Both the position numbers and the translations under genes were made by a program. Positions 1 to 8,988 of a DNA stretch of 64,000 bases are shown piece after piece. Position 1 is the stretch's first letter. The number at the start of each line of letters is the position of its first letter. The notes beneath the pieces were generated by a model. The model was not told the origin of the DNA. It worked only from the letters and a program-made list of their open reading frames with translations, and searched no databases. The stretch is from the NCBI GenBank assembly GCA_903642235.1, contig CAHJWL010000003.1:62001-126000 (forward strand), read 5' to 3'. This DNA is from Acidobacteriaceae bacterium (GTDB lineage: Bacteria > Acidobacteriota > Terriglobia > Terriglobales > Acidobacteriaceae).

Positions 1-202
1 TCCAGGCCGTCAGGATACTCCGGCCGGCTTCAACGTCTCACTGTCGATCAAGACTGTCGCCGAGGCAGAACGCATCTTTAACAGCCTGAGTGAAGGCGCA
101 CAGCGGATCACCATGCCTCTCGGCGAGACCTTCTGGGCCAAGCGTTTCGGTATGGTGACGGATCGATTCGGAACTCCATGGATGATCAACGGCGAGGGCT
201 GA
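1..202 (+). CDS. VOC-family (PhnB/glyoxalase-like) protein, C-terminal part
   Basis: The 5' end lies outside the window; the reading frame enters at base 2 and stops with TGA at 200-202. The last 66 residues contain FWAKRFGMVTDRFGTPWMI, the typical C-terminal signature of PhnB-type vicinal-oxygen-chelate proteins, where the Glu in LGET is often a metal ligand. These proteins are small cytosolic beta-alpha-beta-beta-beta folds, and the substrate cannot be predicted from this fragment. The gene converges on the GMC oxidoreductase gene, with only 21 bases between the two stops. The family call is firm; the function is open. Confidence 0.8.
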   Translation, partial: PGRQDTPAGFNVSLSIKTVAEAERIFNSLSEGAQRITMPLGETFWAKRFGMVTDRFGTPWMINGEG

Positions 203-223
203 GTGTGCGGTCGCTCGTGAAGG

Positions 224-1870
224 TCAACCGGTGGTGCCTGTCGCGCCTTCTATCTCAGCAGGAAGAACATCCAGCAGGCGCTGCTTCAAGGTGTCGGCCA
301 GCCGGATGGAGAGCGCTACGATCATCTGGGTCGGATTACAGTGACCACCGGTTGGGAAGGTAGAGCTCCCGGAGATATAGAGACCTTGGATGCCATGCAC
401 TTCGCCGTGCCGATCCACCACACCGTTTCGCGCATTGTCTGCCATGCGGGTGGTGCCCATAGGGTGAGCGACGTCGGGGAAGGTGTTGGGCGGAAAGGGT
501 TCGCCCTTGCCGATCCATTCCTCCAGGCGCGGCGCTACCTCTCCGATGCTCGAGAAATGGGCTGCGACAAGCGTTGCCATGCGTCGGATGGTGCGTGCTT
601 CGACCTCATGGGTGCGCCAGTCTATCTGCGAAATCCGTTTTCCCCATCGATCTGTCTGGTTTGACAACCGGATGCGGCTGTTCGGATCAGGAGTCTGCTC
701 ACACATGCAAACGAGCTCTAGTTGCGTGAGCTTGTGCGGCGTTCCCTTGCGGGCAAGGAAGTAGTTGTACAGACCACGGGCAAAGAGGCGTGGATGCGAG
801 GTGATCGTCAGCGCGTCCCGGCGCGCGGTACTTCTGTCGTTCAGCAGGCGCGTAAAAGCATTCCACGGATCATCAGGGGCAATGATTTCGCGCACAAAAG
901 CAGAGCAGTTGACCAGGTGCTCCGCTTTTTGCAGTTCCGGGCTCAGCCGGAACCCGCGCAGGTAGCGATTCTCTCCCGTTGCACTCTTTACCCGATAGGA
1001 GAGAAAGTGCTTGCGAAGCGGGCGTGAGACGCGGGGGAAGACACCGACAGTATCGCGAGGATGATCCATAAGAAAGCGGCCGACAAGATCGTTGGCATTC
1101 CCCAGACCGCCCGGGATGCGCTGATCGGATGCCAGCAGAAGCCGCGCGTTTTCGATGCCTCCAGCGCACACCACTACGGTTGAGGACCGGACAGTGTGCC
1201 TCCGGCCCTGGGGATCAATGACTTCCAGACTGGACACGCGCAAGCCTGCATCGTCTGTGTGAATGCGAAGTACCGTCGCGTGTGTGACCAGGGTGACGTT
1301 CGCACCCAGCTGCCGAAGCAGATGTCGGCCGAACCGCATGAAGTCACGTCGTGAGACCTCGTCCCGGCTTAGCTGCCAGAAAAAGGGGCGGAGATAGTCA
1401 GGGTCAGGCCGCTTGGCAGGCTGGGTCTGACCGGCGAGCTTCCAGAAGCGATCGTCACTAAAACCCGTACCGACCCCGAGTCCCAGGTACTCCCGAGAGC
1501 GATCCAGAAAGGGGGTGAGATGGTCTAAACCAAAGGGCCAGCCGGTGTGGGGCAGCCAGTCGCGGTGCTCAAAATCAATTTCATCGAAAGGAGCGCAGCG
1601 GCCGGTCCACGTATGCGAGCTGCCGCCAACGATGCGGTTGCGAACCTGCCATTGATTGAGAACACGGCTTCGACCCACGCTTTCAATCTCGTTCAGGGCG
1701 TCTGCGCGTTCCTGCCGATCAAAGCCACCGCTCTCGAGCAGAAGTACTCGAAGAGCAGTTCCGGAGAGCTCGCGGGCCAGAGTACAACCCGCAGGACCTG
1801 TTCCGATGATGCACACATCACACGCGAGAGTTGAGGCACTTTCACTTGCCTGCAGATCAAGATGAGGCAT
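224..1870 (-). CDS. GMC-family FAD-dependent oxidoreductase
   Basis: A 548-residue flavoprotein of the glucose-methanol-choline family. Residues 18-47 form the Rossmann dinucleotide site (DVCIIGTGPAGC, then an ESGG turn), and the C-terminus has the pyranose-oxidase-like pair His469 (HPMGTTRM) and Asn512 (HCNPTQM), expected to act in alcohol or sugar oxidation. No signal peptide is seen. I chose the ATG at 1870 because family similarity starts there; the frame stays open to 1993 but that extension is Arg-rich and unlike the family. The gene lies 161 bases downstream of hldE on the same strand, so it may oxidise a sugar or sugar alcohol, but the substrate is unknown. GMC membership is clear. 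Confidence 0.85.
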   Translation of the reverse strand: MPHLDLQASESASTLACDVCIIGTGPAGCTLARELSGTALRVLLLESGGFDRQERADALNEIESVGRSRVLNQWQVRNRIVGGSSHTWTGRCAPFDEIDFEHRDWLPHTGWPFGLDHLTPFLDRSREYLGLGVGTGFSDDRFWKLAGQTQPAKRPDPDYLRPFFWQLSRDEVSRRDFMRFGRHLLRQLGANVTLVTHATVLRIHTDDAGLRVSSLEVIDPQGRRHTVRSSTVVVCAGGIENARLLLASDQRIPGGLGNANDLVGRFLMDHPRDTVGVFPRVSRPLRKHFLSYRVKSATGENRYLRGFRLSPELQKAEHLVNCSAFVREIIAPDDPWNAFTRLLNDRSTARRDALTITSHPRLFARGLYNYFLARKGTPHKLTQLELVCMCEQTPDPNSRIRLSNQTDRWGKRISQIDWRTHEVEARTIRRMATLVAAHFSSIGEVAPRLEEWIGKGEPFPPNTFPDVAHPMGTTRMADNARNGVVDRHGEVHGIQGLYISGSSTFPTGGHCNPTQMIVALSIRLADTLKQRLLDVLPAEIEGATGTTG

Positions 1871-2031
1871 GCACCTGGTTTCCTCTGTCAAGCACGTCTC
1901 CTCAGAGACAGCTCTGCACACTATGGCATCGATCCGATCTGAGTGAAACCGAAAGCCTGTGTTTCTTGAGTCGGCTGCATTCCTCCGACACAAATCTTGG
2001 TGGCGGCAAAGTCTGGTGCGCGATACCTCGG

Positions 2032-3525
2032 CTACGCGGGACGCGTGACTGCAAGCTTTTTCACGATATTGCTTGTAGAAAAGCCTTCAACCGTGGGGAT
2101 GATCTCGACCCGGCCACCGGCAGCCTGAACCAGCTCATGCCCGATAACGGTTTCGATCGTGTAGTCCCCGCCTTTAACCAATACGTCAGGACGCAGTGTT
2201 TGGATGAGATCGAGTGGGGTGTCCTGCTCGAAGAGCACCACGGCATCGACCGATGCGAGGGCCGCCATCACCCGGGCACGCTCCCGCTCCGCAACGATCG
2301 GCCGTGTCGGGCCTTTCAGGCGAGAGACTGAAGCGTCGGCGTTCAGGCCAAGGATCAGCTTCGAGCCGAAGCGATGACAGTCCTCAAGCAGGGTTATATG
2401 GCCGACGTGGAGGAGGTCAAAGCACCCGTTGGTGAAGACGATCGTCTCGCCGGTGGCGCGCCACTCGGCAACACGGGCACGGGCCCCAGCAAGCGTCAGA
2501 ATCTTCTCGGCTGAAACCACGCCCGAGCTGGGTGTGAGCACGGCCACAAGCTCCGCCGCGGAGATCGGTACGGTTCCCACCTTTCCTACCACGATGCCGG
2601 CCGCAAGGTTGGCCAGCTCGACCGAGGTGCTCACAGGAACGCCCGCAGCCAGGCAGGCGGCCAGAGTAGCAATGACAGTGTCGCCCGCGCCGGAGACGTC
2701 AAAGACCTCACGCGCGCGTGCTGGATGCTCTTCAACGCTGGCGGCGCCATCCGCGGTCGGAGCCCGCACGATCGCGATTCCCTTTTCTGAGCGGGTTACT
2801 GTGAGGAACCCGATTTCGTGCTCGGTCAACAAGGCCTGCCCGGCTGCAAGCAGCGCGGGCGTATCGGTGGCAGGCAGCTGCGTGGCGAGGGAGAGTTCGG
2901 CCAGATTGGGGCAGACTGTAGTCGCACCGGTGTACTTCGAAAAATCGTGTGTCTTGGGATCCGCGAGGACGGGGATGCCTCGGTCGCGCGCGGCGCGTAT
3001 GACGGAGCTGCAGAGATCAGGGGTAAGGGCACCCTTCGCATAGTCCGAGAGAATGACGGCGTGAACCTTTGCCGTCAGTTCCACAGCCCGCTCGCGCAGA
3101 CGCTCGAGTTCGACGAGAGGAACAGGGTCTGAGGACTCGATGTCGAGACGCAGAAGCTGCTGACGACGACCGATGATGCGTGTCTTTGAGCAGGTTGGCC
3201 GTGAGGACGAAACCATGCCAAGGGTGTCAACCGCTGCGGCTTCAAGCAGGCTGCCAAGCTGCTTCTGTTCGGCATCATCGCCCCAAAGACCGGCAAGGAA
3301 GGTCTGGCAGCCAAGGCCGGAGAGATTCAGAGCGACATTGGCCGCACCGCCGGCGCGGTCGTACCGCTGTGCATGGCGGAGAACGGGAACCGGCGCCTCC
3401 GGCGAGATTCGATCCACCTCGCCCTGGATGTAGCGATCGAGCATAACGTCGCCGATCACAAGAACGCGCAGATCACGGAAGCCGCCTTCAAGGAGGCCAA
3501 GGAGGATGTGCAGGTCAGGCATCAT
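2032..3525 (-). CDS. hldE: Bifunctional heptose 7-phosphate kinase / heptose 1-phosphate adenylyltransferase
   Basis: HldE (RfaE) makes ADP-heptose for the LPS inner core in the cytosol. The 497-residue length matches the fused two-domain enzyme. Residues 1 to about 330 are a PfkB/ribokinase-type kinase (GDVMLDRYIQG near the N-terminus, FDVSGAGDTVIA as anion hole and catalytic Asp). Residues from about 350 are a nucleotidyltransferase with NGCFDLLHVGH (HxGH motif) and LVKGGDY. Two ATGs in a row (3525, 3522) are possible starts, preceded by GAGAGGAT. The gene diverges from the NeuB-like gene across 213 bases. A GmhA-like isomerase is present at 8989, but GmhB and HldD are not seen in the window. 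Confidence 0.95.
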   Translation of the reverse strand: MMPDLHILLGLLEGGFRDLRVLVIGDVMLDRYIQGEVDRISPEAPVPVLRHAQRYDRAGGAANVALNLSGLGCQTFLAGLWGDDAEQKQLGSLLEAAAVDTLGMVSSSRPTCSKTRIIGRRQQLLRLDIESSDPVPLVELERLRERAVELTAKVHAVILSDYAKGALTPDLCSSVIRAARDRGIPVLADPKTHDFSKYTGATTVCPNLAELSLATQLPATDTPALLAAGQALLTEHEIGFLTVTRSEKGIAIVRAPTADGAASVEEHPARAREVFDVSGAGDTVIATLAACLAAGVPVSTSVELANLAAGIVVGKVGTVPISAAELVAVLTPSSGVVSAEKILTLAGARARVAEWRATGETIVFTNGCFDLLHVGHITLLEDCHRFGSKLILGLNADASVSRLKGPTRPIVAERERARVMAALASVDAVVLFEQDTPLDLIQTLRPDVLVKGGDYTIETVIGHELVQAAGGRVEIIPTVEGFSTSNIVKKLAVTRPA

Positions 3526-3738
3526 GATGCCCTATCCTCTCATCTTCGAAGGCACGCCAGATCTTTCCAGAAGAACGCTGGTGAGGTCATAGGCTACGAA
3601 GATCGAGGATTAGCATACGATTGCTAGGTCCGAGGATGTATGGACGCGTAACGTCCCCGTCTGCCACAATGAGGGGGCAATCGAAATCGCGCGCAGGAGC
3701 GTGCGAGCCGCGAAACGATGTTCTCCCCTGGAGCGTTC

Positions 3739-4614
3739 ATGAGCACAGTACAAATTGGAAACACACAGGTTGGCGACGGACAGCCCTGTTACGTCATCGC
3801 TGAGATCGGCATTAACCATAATGGCGACATCGACCTTGCAAAGAGATTGATCTCAGTCGCGGCTGCCGCGGGGTGCAATGCCGTCAAGTTCCAGAAGCGC
3901 ACGGTCGAGGTTGTGTACACCGAGAAAGAGCTCTCCACTCCCCGCGCAAATCCGTTCGGCGAGACCAACGGCGACCTTAAGCGCGGGCTTGAATTTGATA
4001 AAGAGGACTATGAAGAGATTGCGAGCTTTTGCAAGTCGCTAAAAATTCCGTGGCTTGTCTCGCCATGGGACGAGCAGTCTGTGGACTTTATGGAGCAGTT
4101 CAGTACGCCGGTATACAAGATCGCGTCGGCGTCACTGACCGATGACAATCTGCTCAAGCATGTACGCTCGACAGGCAAGCCGATCTTTGCCTCGACGGGT
4201 ATGAGCACTTATGAGGAGATCGATCACGCAGTCGAGGTCCTCGGCAAGAAGGATCTGATCCTGATGCATACGACATCAACCTATCCGGCCAAGTACGAGC
4301 AGCTGAACCTTCGCGCGATTCCGGAGATGCACGCGCGCTATGGCATCCCGATCGGCTATTCCGGACACGAGACCGGCATTCCAACCACAGTAGCCGCGGC
4401 TGTCCTGGGTGCCTGTGCCGTCGAGCGGCACATTACGATGGATCGCGCCATGTGGGGCTCTGATCAGTCGGCCTCCCTCGAGCCAAACGGCATCAGTCGA
4501 CTCGTGCGAGATATCCGCCTGGTTGAGCAGTCACTCGGCGATGGTGTAAAGCGCGTCTACGAAGAAGAAGTTCCAGTGATGAAGAAGCTTCGCCGCGTGG
4601 GAGCAGCCGTTTAG
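3739..4614 (+). CDS. NeuB-family nonulosonate synthase, without SAF domain
   Basis: The protein has 291 residues and the TIM barrel of N-acetylneuraminate synthases, which condense phosphoenolpyruvate with a hexosamine or its phosphate. Visible family motifs are EIGINHNGD near residue 25, VKFQKRT, STGMSTYEE and GYSGHETG. The protein ends at KKLRRVGAAV, where classical NeuB/SpsE proteins continue into the roughly 60-residue antifreeze-like (SAF) domain, so that domain is missing. The ATG at 3739 has GGAG upstream and fits the family; an ATG at 3718 in frame is less likely. The KdsC-like gene follows after 3 bases, so the two are probably co-translated. The acceptor sugar is unknown. Confidence 0.85.
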   Translation: MSTVQIGNTQVGDGQPCYVIAEIGINHNGDIDLAKRLISVAAAAGCNAVKFQKRTVEVVYTEKELSTPRANPFGETNGDLKRGLEFDKEDYEEIASFCKSLKIPWLVSPWDEQSVDFMEQFSTPVYKIASASLTDDNLLKHVRSTGKPIFASTGMSTYEEIDHAVEVLGKKDLILMHTTSTYPAKYEQLNLRAIPEMHARYGIPIGYSGHETGIPTTVAAAVLGACAVERHITMDRAMWGSDQSASLEPNGISRLVRDIRLVEQSLGDGVKRVYEEEVPVMKKLRRVGAAV

Positions 4615-4617
4615 CGT

Positions 4618-5166
4618 ATGGCCAACTCCCCTGTACAGATCGATGGCCTGGAGACACTCCAGGCCATTGCCTTTGATGTTGACGGCGTGCTGACCGACGG
4701 CAAGCTGACCTGGAGTCCAAACGGTGACGAGTCAAAGACGTTTGCCTTTTCGGACATCATGGGCGTGTCGCTGGCGCGGCGATTGGGTTTAAAGCTGGCC
4801 CTGATCTCTGGTGAGGACTCCCCGCAGGTCACTCGCTATGCGGACAAATTGAAGATGCACCACGTGGTGAAAGGATGTCGCGATAAAGCGACGGCTCTCC
4901 GTGAGTTCACGGAGCTTTTTGCCATTACACTGCAGCACACGTGCTTCTTTGGAGATGATGTGAACGATCTGTTTGCCATGGAGATCGCCGGCCTGTCTGC
5001 GTGTCCGAAGAACGCAGCCGGCGAGGTGATCGACTACGTCAGTCAACACGGCTTTGTTGCGACGCAGCATGGCGGCCACGGAGCAGTGCGCGAGTTTGTC
5101 GATGCCATCCTAAAGGCGCGCAATCTGCGCGGCCGCGATGTCTTCCTGTTGAGGCCACCGGAGTAG
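4618..5166 (+). CDS. KdsC-like HAD phosphatase
   Basis: A 182-residue HAD-superfamily (subclass IIIA) phosphatase without cap domain, resembling KdsC and the HAD part of NeuA-type proteins. Motif I is FDVDGVLTDG (nucleophile Asp near residue 22), motif II is ALISGED, and motif IV is FFGDDVNDLFAM. KdsC removes phosphate from 3-deoxy-octulosonate 8-phosphate. Placed 3 bases behind a NeuB-like synthase, this copy most likely dephosphorylates that enzyme's keto-acid phosphate product. It could also stand in for the missing GmhB in the heptose route, although GmhB belongs to a different HAD branch. The fold call is sure; the substrate is inferred. Confidence 0.85.
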   Translation: MANSPVQIDGLETLQAIAFDVDGVLTDGKLTWSPNGDESKTFAFSDIMGVSLARRLGLKLALISGEDSPQVTRYADKLKMHHVVKGCRDKATALREFTELFAITLQHTCFFGDDVNDLFAMEIAGLSACPKNAAGEVIDYVSQHGFVATQHGGHGAVREFVDAILKARNLRGRDVFLLRPPE

Positions 5167-5258
5167 ATGGGTGCGGTCTCGGTCCAAGTACCAAGGGCGG
5201 TGCACGCCAGCATCACTATCCGTTCGGCTCTCCCCGACGAAGTAGCATAGGACTCGAC

Positions 5259-7097
5259 ATGAAGCTTTCTGACTACGTGCTGAAGTTTGTTGCCGATCTC
5301 GGCATTAAAGACCTCTTTCTTGTGACCGGCGGGGGAGCCATGCACCTGAATGCGTCCCTCGGTGCGGAGACCCGCATACGGCCAATCTGCAACTCGCACG
5401 AACAGGCGTCGGCCATCTGTGCCGAGGGCTACGCAAAAGCGACGAACGGCCTCGGCGTATGCATGGTGACGACCGGACCGGGCGGAACAAACGCGGTAAC
5501 GGGTGTGGCCGGTGCCTGGCTGGATTCAACACCGACCCTCTATATCTCCGGGCAGGTCAAACGGCCGGATCGCATGTTCGACGCGACCACCGGAAAGCCG
5601 CTAGGCATGCGGCAACTGGGCGTGCAGGAGGTTGATATCTGCTCAATTGTGCGGCCGATTACGAAGTACGCCGAGACCATTCTTGAGCCGAAGGACATCC
5701 GGTATCACCTTGAGAAAGCTGTGTATCTGGCCCTGCACGGACGACCGGGACCGGTGTGGATCGACATTCCCCTTGATGTGCAGGCCACCCCCATCGAGGA
5801 GGTTGCGCTGCGCGCTTTCGATCCAGACGATCCGGCTGAGAAGACGTCGCTCGGCAACGTAGCCGGCACCTCCGATGTGCCGGACGAAGTGGCGAAGTTG
5901 ATCGAAGCATTCAACAACTGCGAGCGCCCGCTGCTCTTCGCCGGTAATGGCATCCGACTGGCGCGAGCGGAAGAGGAGTTTGAAGAGCTGCGACAGTACC
6001 TGGGTGTGCCGACCGTCGCCACCTGGTGCGCCGCGGATCTGGTGCCGTCGGACGATCCGACGTACGTTGGCCGGCCGGGATCTGTTGCGGCGCGCGGAGC
6101 AAATTTCGCGCTGCAGAACTCTGATTTGCTGCTGGCGATTGGAGTCCGGCTGGACTTCGCCATCACAGGCTACGCGCCGCAGAACCTGGCACGCGAGGCA
6201 CACAAGGTCGCCGTCGATATTGACCCGGCAGAGTTACAGAAGCTGCATCCGTACCTGCAGCAGCCTATCTGCGCTGACGCAAAGGTCTTTCTCGCCGAGC
6301 TTCTAAAACACAAAGACAAGTTGAAGCCGCGCAACCTGAAGCCATGGCTCGACCGCTGCGCGGCTTGGAAGACACGGTATCCCGTCGTGACCGAGGAGCA
6401 CCGCAAACCCGAAGGTCCGGTCTCAATCTTCAACCTGGCCGAGGTGCTTGGAACCGAGGTGAAGCCCGAGGATCGGCTAGTCGTCGGAAATTCAGGGTCC
6501 GGCATCGAGATCTATCTGCTGGCCTGCCCAACCTTGCACTCGCAGCGGCTCTACCATACGGCTGGCCTGGGATCGATGGGCTATGCAATTCCTATGGCGA
6601 TTGCGGTCGCGGTTGCGAATCCTGGTCGCGACGTCATCGCCGTTGATGGCGATGGCGGCTTCCAGTTCAACATTCAGGAACTTGAGACGATTCACCGCCT
6701 GCAGCTTCCGATCAAGTTCTTCGTGCTCAACAACGATGGATATTCATCGATCCGCGCTTCCCAGGCAGCCTACTTCGGCAAGGCATCGATCGGTGCGGAC
6801 AAGCGCACTGGCCTGACTATTCCAGATCTGAGTAAGGTAGGCGCGAGCTATGGACTCGCGACACACATCATCAAAGATCAGACAGATCTGCGGGCCGAGG
6901 TTCGCACGGTACTCAGCATGTCGGGCCCGGTGCTCTGCGACGTCATCGTGCTGCCGGATGAAGTGCGAGCACCGCGGTTGCAGTCTTATCAGAAGCCCGA
7001 TGGATCGTTTGTCTCGAAGCCGCTTGAGGATCTCTTCCCTTTTCTCGACCGGGAGGAATTTCTTGCAAACATGATTGTGGCGCCGCTGCCCGAGTAA
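5259..7097 (+). CDS. Thiamine-diphosphate-dependent carboligase (acetolactate-synthase-like)
   Basis: The 612-residue protein has the three-domain layout of acetolactate synthase. The Pyr domain carries the activating Glu in CNSHEQASA and TTGPGGTNA. The middle domain includes GNGIRLA. The PP domain has the ThDP/Mg motif running from VDGDGGF to LNNDGY. There is no regulatory partner gene and no other branched-chain amino-acid gene nearby; the neighbours are NeuB-like, KdsC-like and rfbFGH genes. A sugar carboligase is therefore more likely than AHAS, as in YerE of Yersinia, which adds an acetyl unit from pyruvate to CDP-4-keto-3,6-dideoxyglucose. The ATG at 5259 starts the conserved MKLSDYV. 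Substrates are inferred. Confidence 0.8.
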   Translation: MKLSDYVLKFVADLGIKDLFLVTGGGAMHLNASLGAETRIRPICNSHEQASAICAEGYAKATNGLGVCMVTTGPGGTNAVTGVAGAWLDSTPTLYISGQVKRPDRMFDATTGKPLGMRQLGVQEVDICSIVRPITKYAETILEPKDIRYHLEKAVYLALHGRPGPVWIDIPLDVQATPIEEVALRAFDPDDPAEKTSLGNVAGTSDVPDEVAKLIEAFNNCERPLLFAGNGIRLARAEEEFEELRQYLGVPTVATWCAADLVPSDDPTYVGRPGSVAARGANFALQNSDLLLAIGVRLDFAITGYAPQNLAREAHKVAVDIDPAELQKLHPYLQQPICADAKVFLAELLKHKDKLKPRNLKPWLDRCAAWKTRYPVVTEEHRKPEGPVSIFNLAEVLGTEVKPEDRLVVGNSGSGIEIYLLACPTLHSQRLYHTAGLGSMGYAIPMAIAVAVANPGRDVIAVDGDGGFQFNIQELETIHRLQLPIKFFVLNNDGYSSIRASQAAYFGKASIGADKRTGLTIPDLSKVGASYGLATHIIKDQTDLRAEVRTVLSMSGPVLCDVIVLPDEVRAPRLQSYQKPDGSFVSKPLEDLFPFLDREEFLANMIVAPLPE

Positions 7098-7172
7098 GTC
7101 TTCGCGGGTCCATAACGGTGCCGGAGAGTAGTTCGTTCTGCTGCAACACCTCATCTGCGATACTAGCCGTGC

Positions 7173-7826
7173 ATGTCGACCGAGATCCCCGTCTCCGATG
7201 TAGAGGTTCGTCCAGCCCACCCGCCAGTGGTGCCAATTGCGCAGAATCCAGACATTCCTACGCGCAGGCTGGCCCGGCTGGTGCAGAAGTTTCCTAAGCG
7301 CCAGTTCGTCCGTTACATCTCAGTTGGTATTTGGAACACGGTCTTTGGCTATTGCTCTTTCGCGGCCAGCCTCTTCGGCTTTTCGCATCTGCTGCCGCAG
7401 CGTTATCTTTACCTCTCCGTGGTGATCGCATCCGTGCTCTGTACACCGCTGAACATCACCATGGCCTACTTCTGTTACAAATTTTTTGTCTTTCGCACAA
7501 AGGGCAACTACCTGATGGAGTGGCTGCGATGCTTTGCGGTCTACGGTTTTGGAATGCTGCCAGGACTTCTTATTCTGTCCGCACTGACACGGCTTCTGCA
7601 AACGTGGCTGCACATGCATCGCGTCCCGCTTGTGAACACGCTGCATCAGGCGCAGAACACAGTCGCGGGACATCGCGCTTTGGTCTCCTTGCTTGGTCAT
7701 GCCTCAAACTCAAAAGCGGCTGCCGGCTACATCGCCGGTGCGCTTGTGATGGGATTTACTACCGTCTCCGGCTTCGTTGGCCACCGTAAGTTCTCGTTCA
7801 AACCCGCAAAGTCACGGGCGAACTAG
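7173..7826 (+). CDS. GtrA-family membrane protein
   Basis: A 217-residue inner-membrane protein. After a 45-residue hydrophilic N-terminus come FVRYISVGIWNTVFGY, the usual GtrA opening, and four hydrophobic segments, with YFCYKFFVF after the second. GtrA proteins are thought to help flip undecaprenyl-phosphate-linked sugars across the membrane for glycan decoration. The next gene is a GtrB/DPM-like glycosyltransferase, the usual partner. The segment between the third and fourth membrane helices (about residues 145-175) is longer than in short GtrA proteins. A GATACT box lies 8 bases before the ATG and no clear Shine-Dalgarno is seen. Confidence 0.85.
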   Translation: MSTEIPVSDVEVRPAHPPVVPIAQNPDIPTRRLARLVQKFPKRQFVRYISVGIWNTVFGYCSFAASLFGFSHLLPQRYLYLSVVIASVLCTPLNITMAYFCYKFFVFRTKGNYLMEWLRCFAVYGFGMLPGLLILSALTRLLQTWLHMHRVPLVNTLHQAQNTVAGHRALVSLLGHASNSKAAAGYIAGALVMGFTTVSGFVGHRKFSFKPAKSRAN

Positions 7827-7933
7827 ACCGTTTACCTCTTCGCTCCATAGCGGTCGCTTTGCATTCCCTTGCCGGTGGAAGCGCCTTCAGATGCTCTAAA
7901 CTCATCTAGATATCTCCACCATCCGAGGCCCTG

Positions 7934-8962
7934 TTGAAGACCATCAGCATCGTCACTCCGTGCTACAACGAGCAGGACAATGTCCTGAACCTCTACACGC
8001 AGGTTCGCGATGTGATGGCAGGCATCGGTAAGTACCAGTACGAGCACATCTTTATCGACAACAACTCGCGCGATGCCACAGTCACAATCCTCAAGCAGAT
8101 CGCGGCTCAGGATTCGAACGTCAAAGTCATCGTTAACTCCCGCAACTTCGGCCATATCCGGTCGCCGATCCATGCTCTCTTCCAGGCAAAAGGCGACGCG
8201 GTATTGGGCATCGTTGCCGACCTGCAGGATCCCCCGCCGATGATCGCGGACCTCATCCGTGAGTGGGAGAACGGTGCGTATTGCGTGCTTGGTATCAAGC
8301 GAACAAGTGAAGAAGCATCTCTCATGTTCTGGGCGCGCAAGCAGTATTACAGGATCGCCGAGCGTCTCAGTTCGATAGAAACAATCCAGAACTACACAGG
8401 CTTTGGGCTCTACGACCGGAAGGTAGTCGATCTGGTCCGGTCGTTTGATGATCCCTATCCCTACTTTCGCGGCATGATCGCGGAGATTGGTCTGCCGACA
8501 GTAAAGCTGCTTTATGACCAGCCATCGCGCAAGTTCGGCATCACCAAGAACAACTGGTATACGCTCTACGACATCGGCATGCTTGGCATCATTAATCACT
8601 CCAAGGTACCGCTGCGTCTGGCGACCTTCGCCGGCTTTGCGGGTGCGGCTCTCAGCTTCCTGATCGCCCTCGCTTACCTGGTGTTAAAACTCATTTTCTG
8701 GTCCACTTTCTCTGTTGGCGTCGCGCCCATGCTGATCGGCATCTTCTTCATCGCGTCTATCCAATTGGTCTTCCTTGGTGTCATGGGAGAGTATGTGGGC
8801 GCTATTTTCACGCAGGTGCAAAAGCGTCCATACGCGGTGGAACTGGAACGCGTTAACTTTGAGAACGGTTTTGGCTATCCGAAGACGGGACCGGTGTCAC
8901 TGCCGATCCAGACGATCATCATCCCGCCGCCCTCAGATCTGCCAGCCTCGGCGCGGTTGTGA
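7934..8962 (+). CDS. Family 2 glycosyltransferase, GtrB/DPM-like, membrane anchored
   Basis: The 342-residue protein has a GT-A catalytic domain: SIVTPCYNEQDNV at the N-terminus, IDNNSRDAT, and VADLQDPP as the DxD-like metal site. Two C-terminal membrane segments at about residues 235-260 and 270-300 follow the pattern of undecaprenyl-phosphate glycosyltransferases (GtrB, ArnC, DPM1). It probably loads a nucleotide sugar onto a polyprenyl phosphate on the cytosolic face, for translocation by the GtrA protein encoded just upstream. The start is TTG at 7934 with GAGG 7 bases before it; family similarity begins directly after this codon, and no in-frame ATG fits. Confidence 0.87.
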   Translation: MKTISIVTPCYNEQDNVLNLYTQVRDVMAGIGKYQYEHIFIDNNSRDATVTILKQIAAQDSNVKVIVNSRNFGHIRSPIHALFQAKGDAVLGIVADLQDPPPMIADLIREWENGAYCVLGIKRTSEEASLMFWARKQYYRIAERLSSIETIQNYTGFGLYDRKVVDLVRSFDDPYPYFRGMIAEIGLPTVKLLYDQPSRKFGITKNNWYTLYDIGMLGIINHSKVPLRLATFAGFAGAALSFLIALAYLVLKLIFWSTFSVGVAPMLIGIFFIASIQLVFLGVMGEYVGAIFTQVQKRPYAVELERVNFENGFGYPKTGPVSLPIQTIIIPPPSDLPASARL

Positions 8963-8988
8963 GTCACGAACGCGGCATAGGAGAGACA

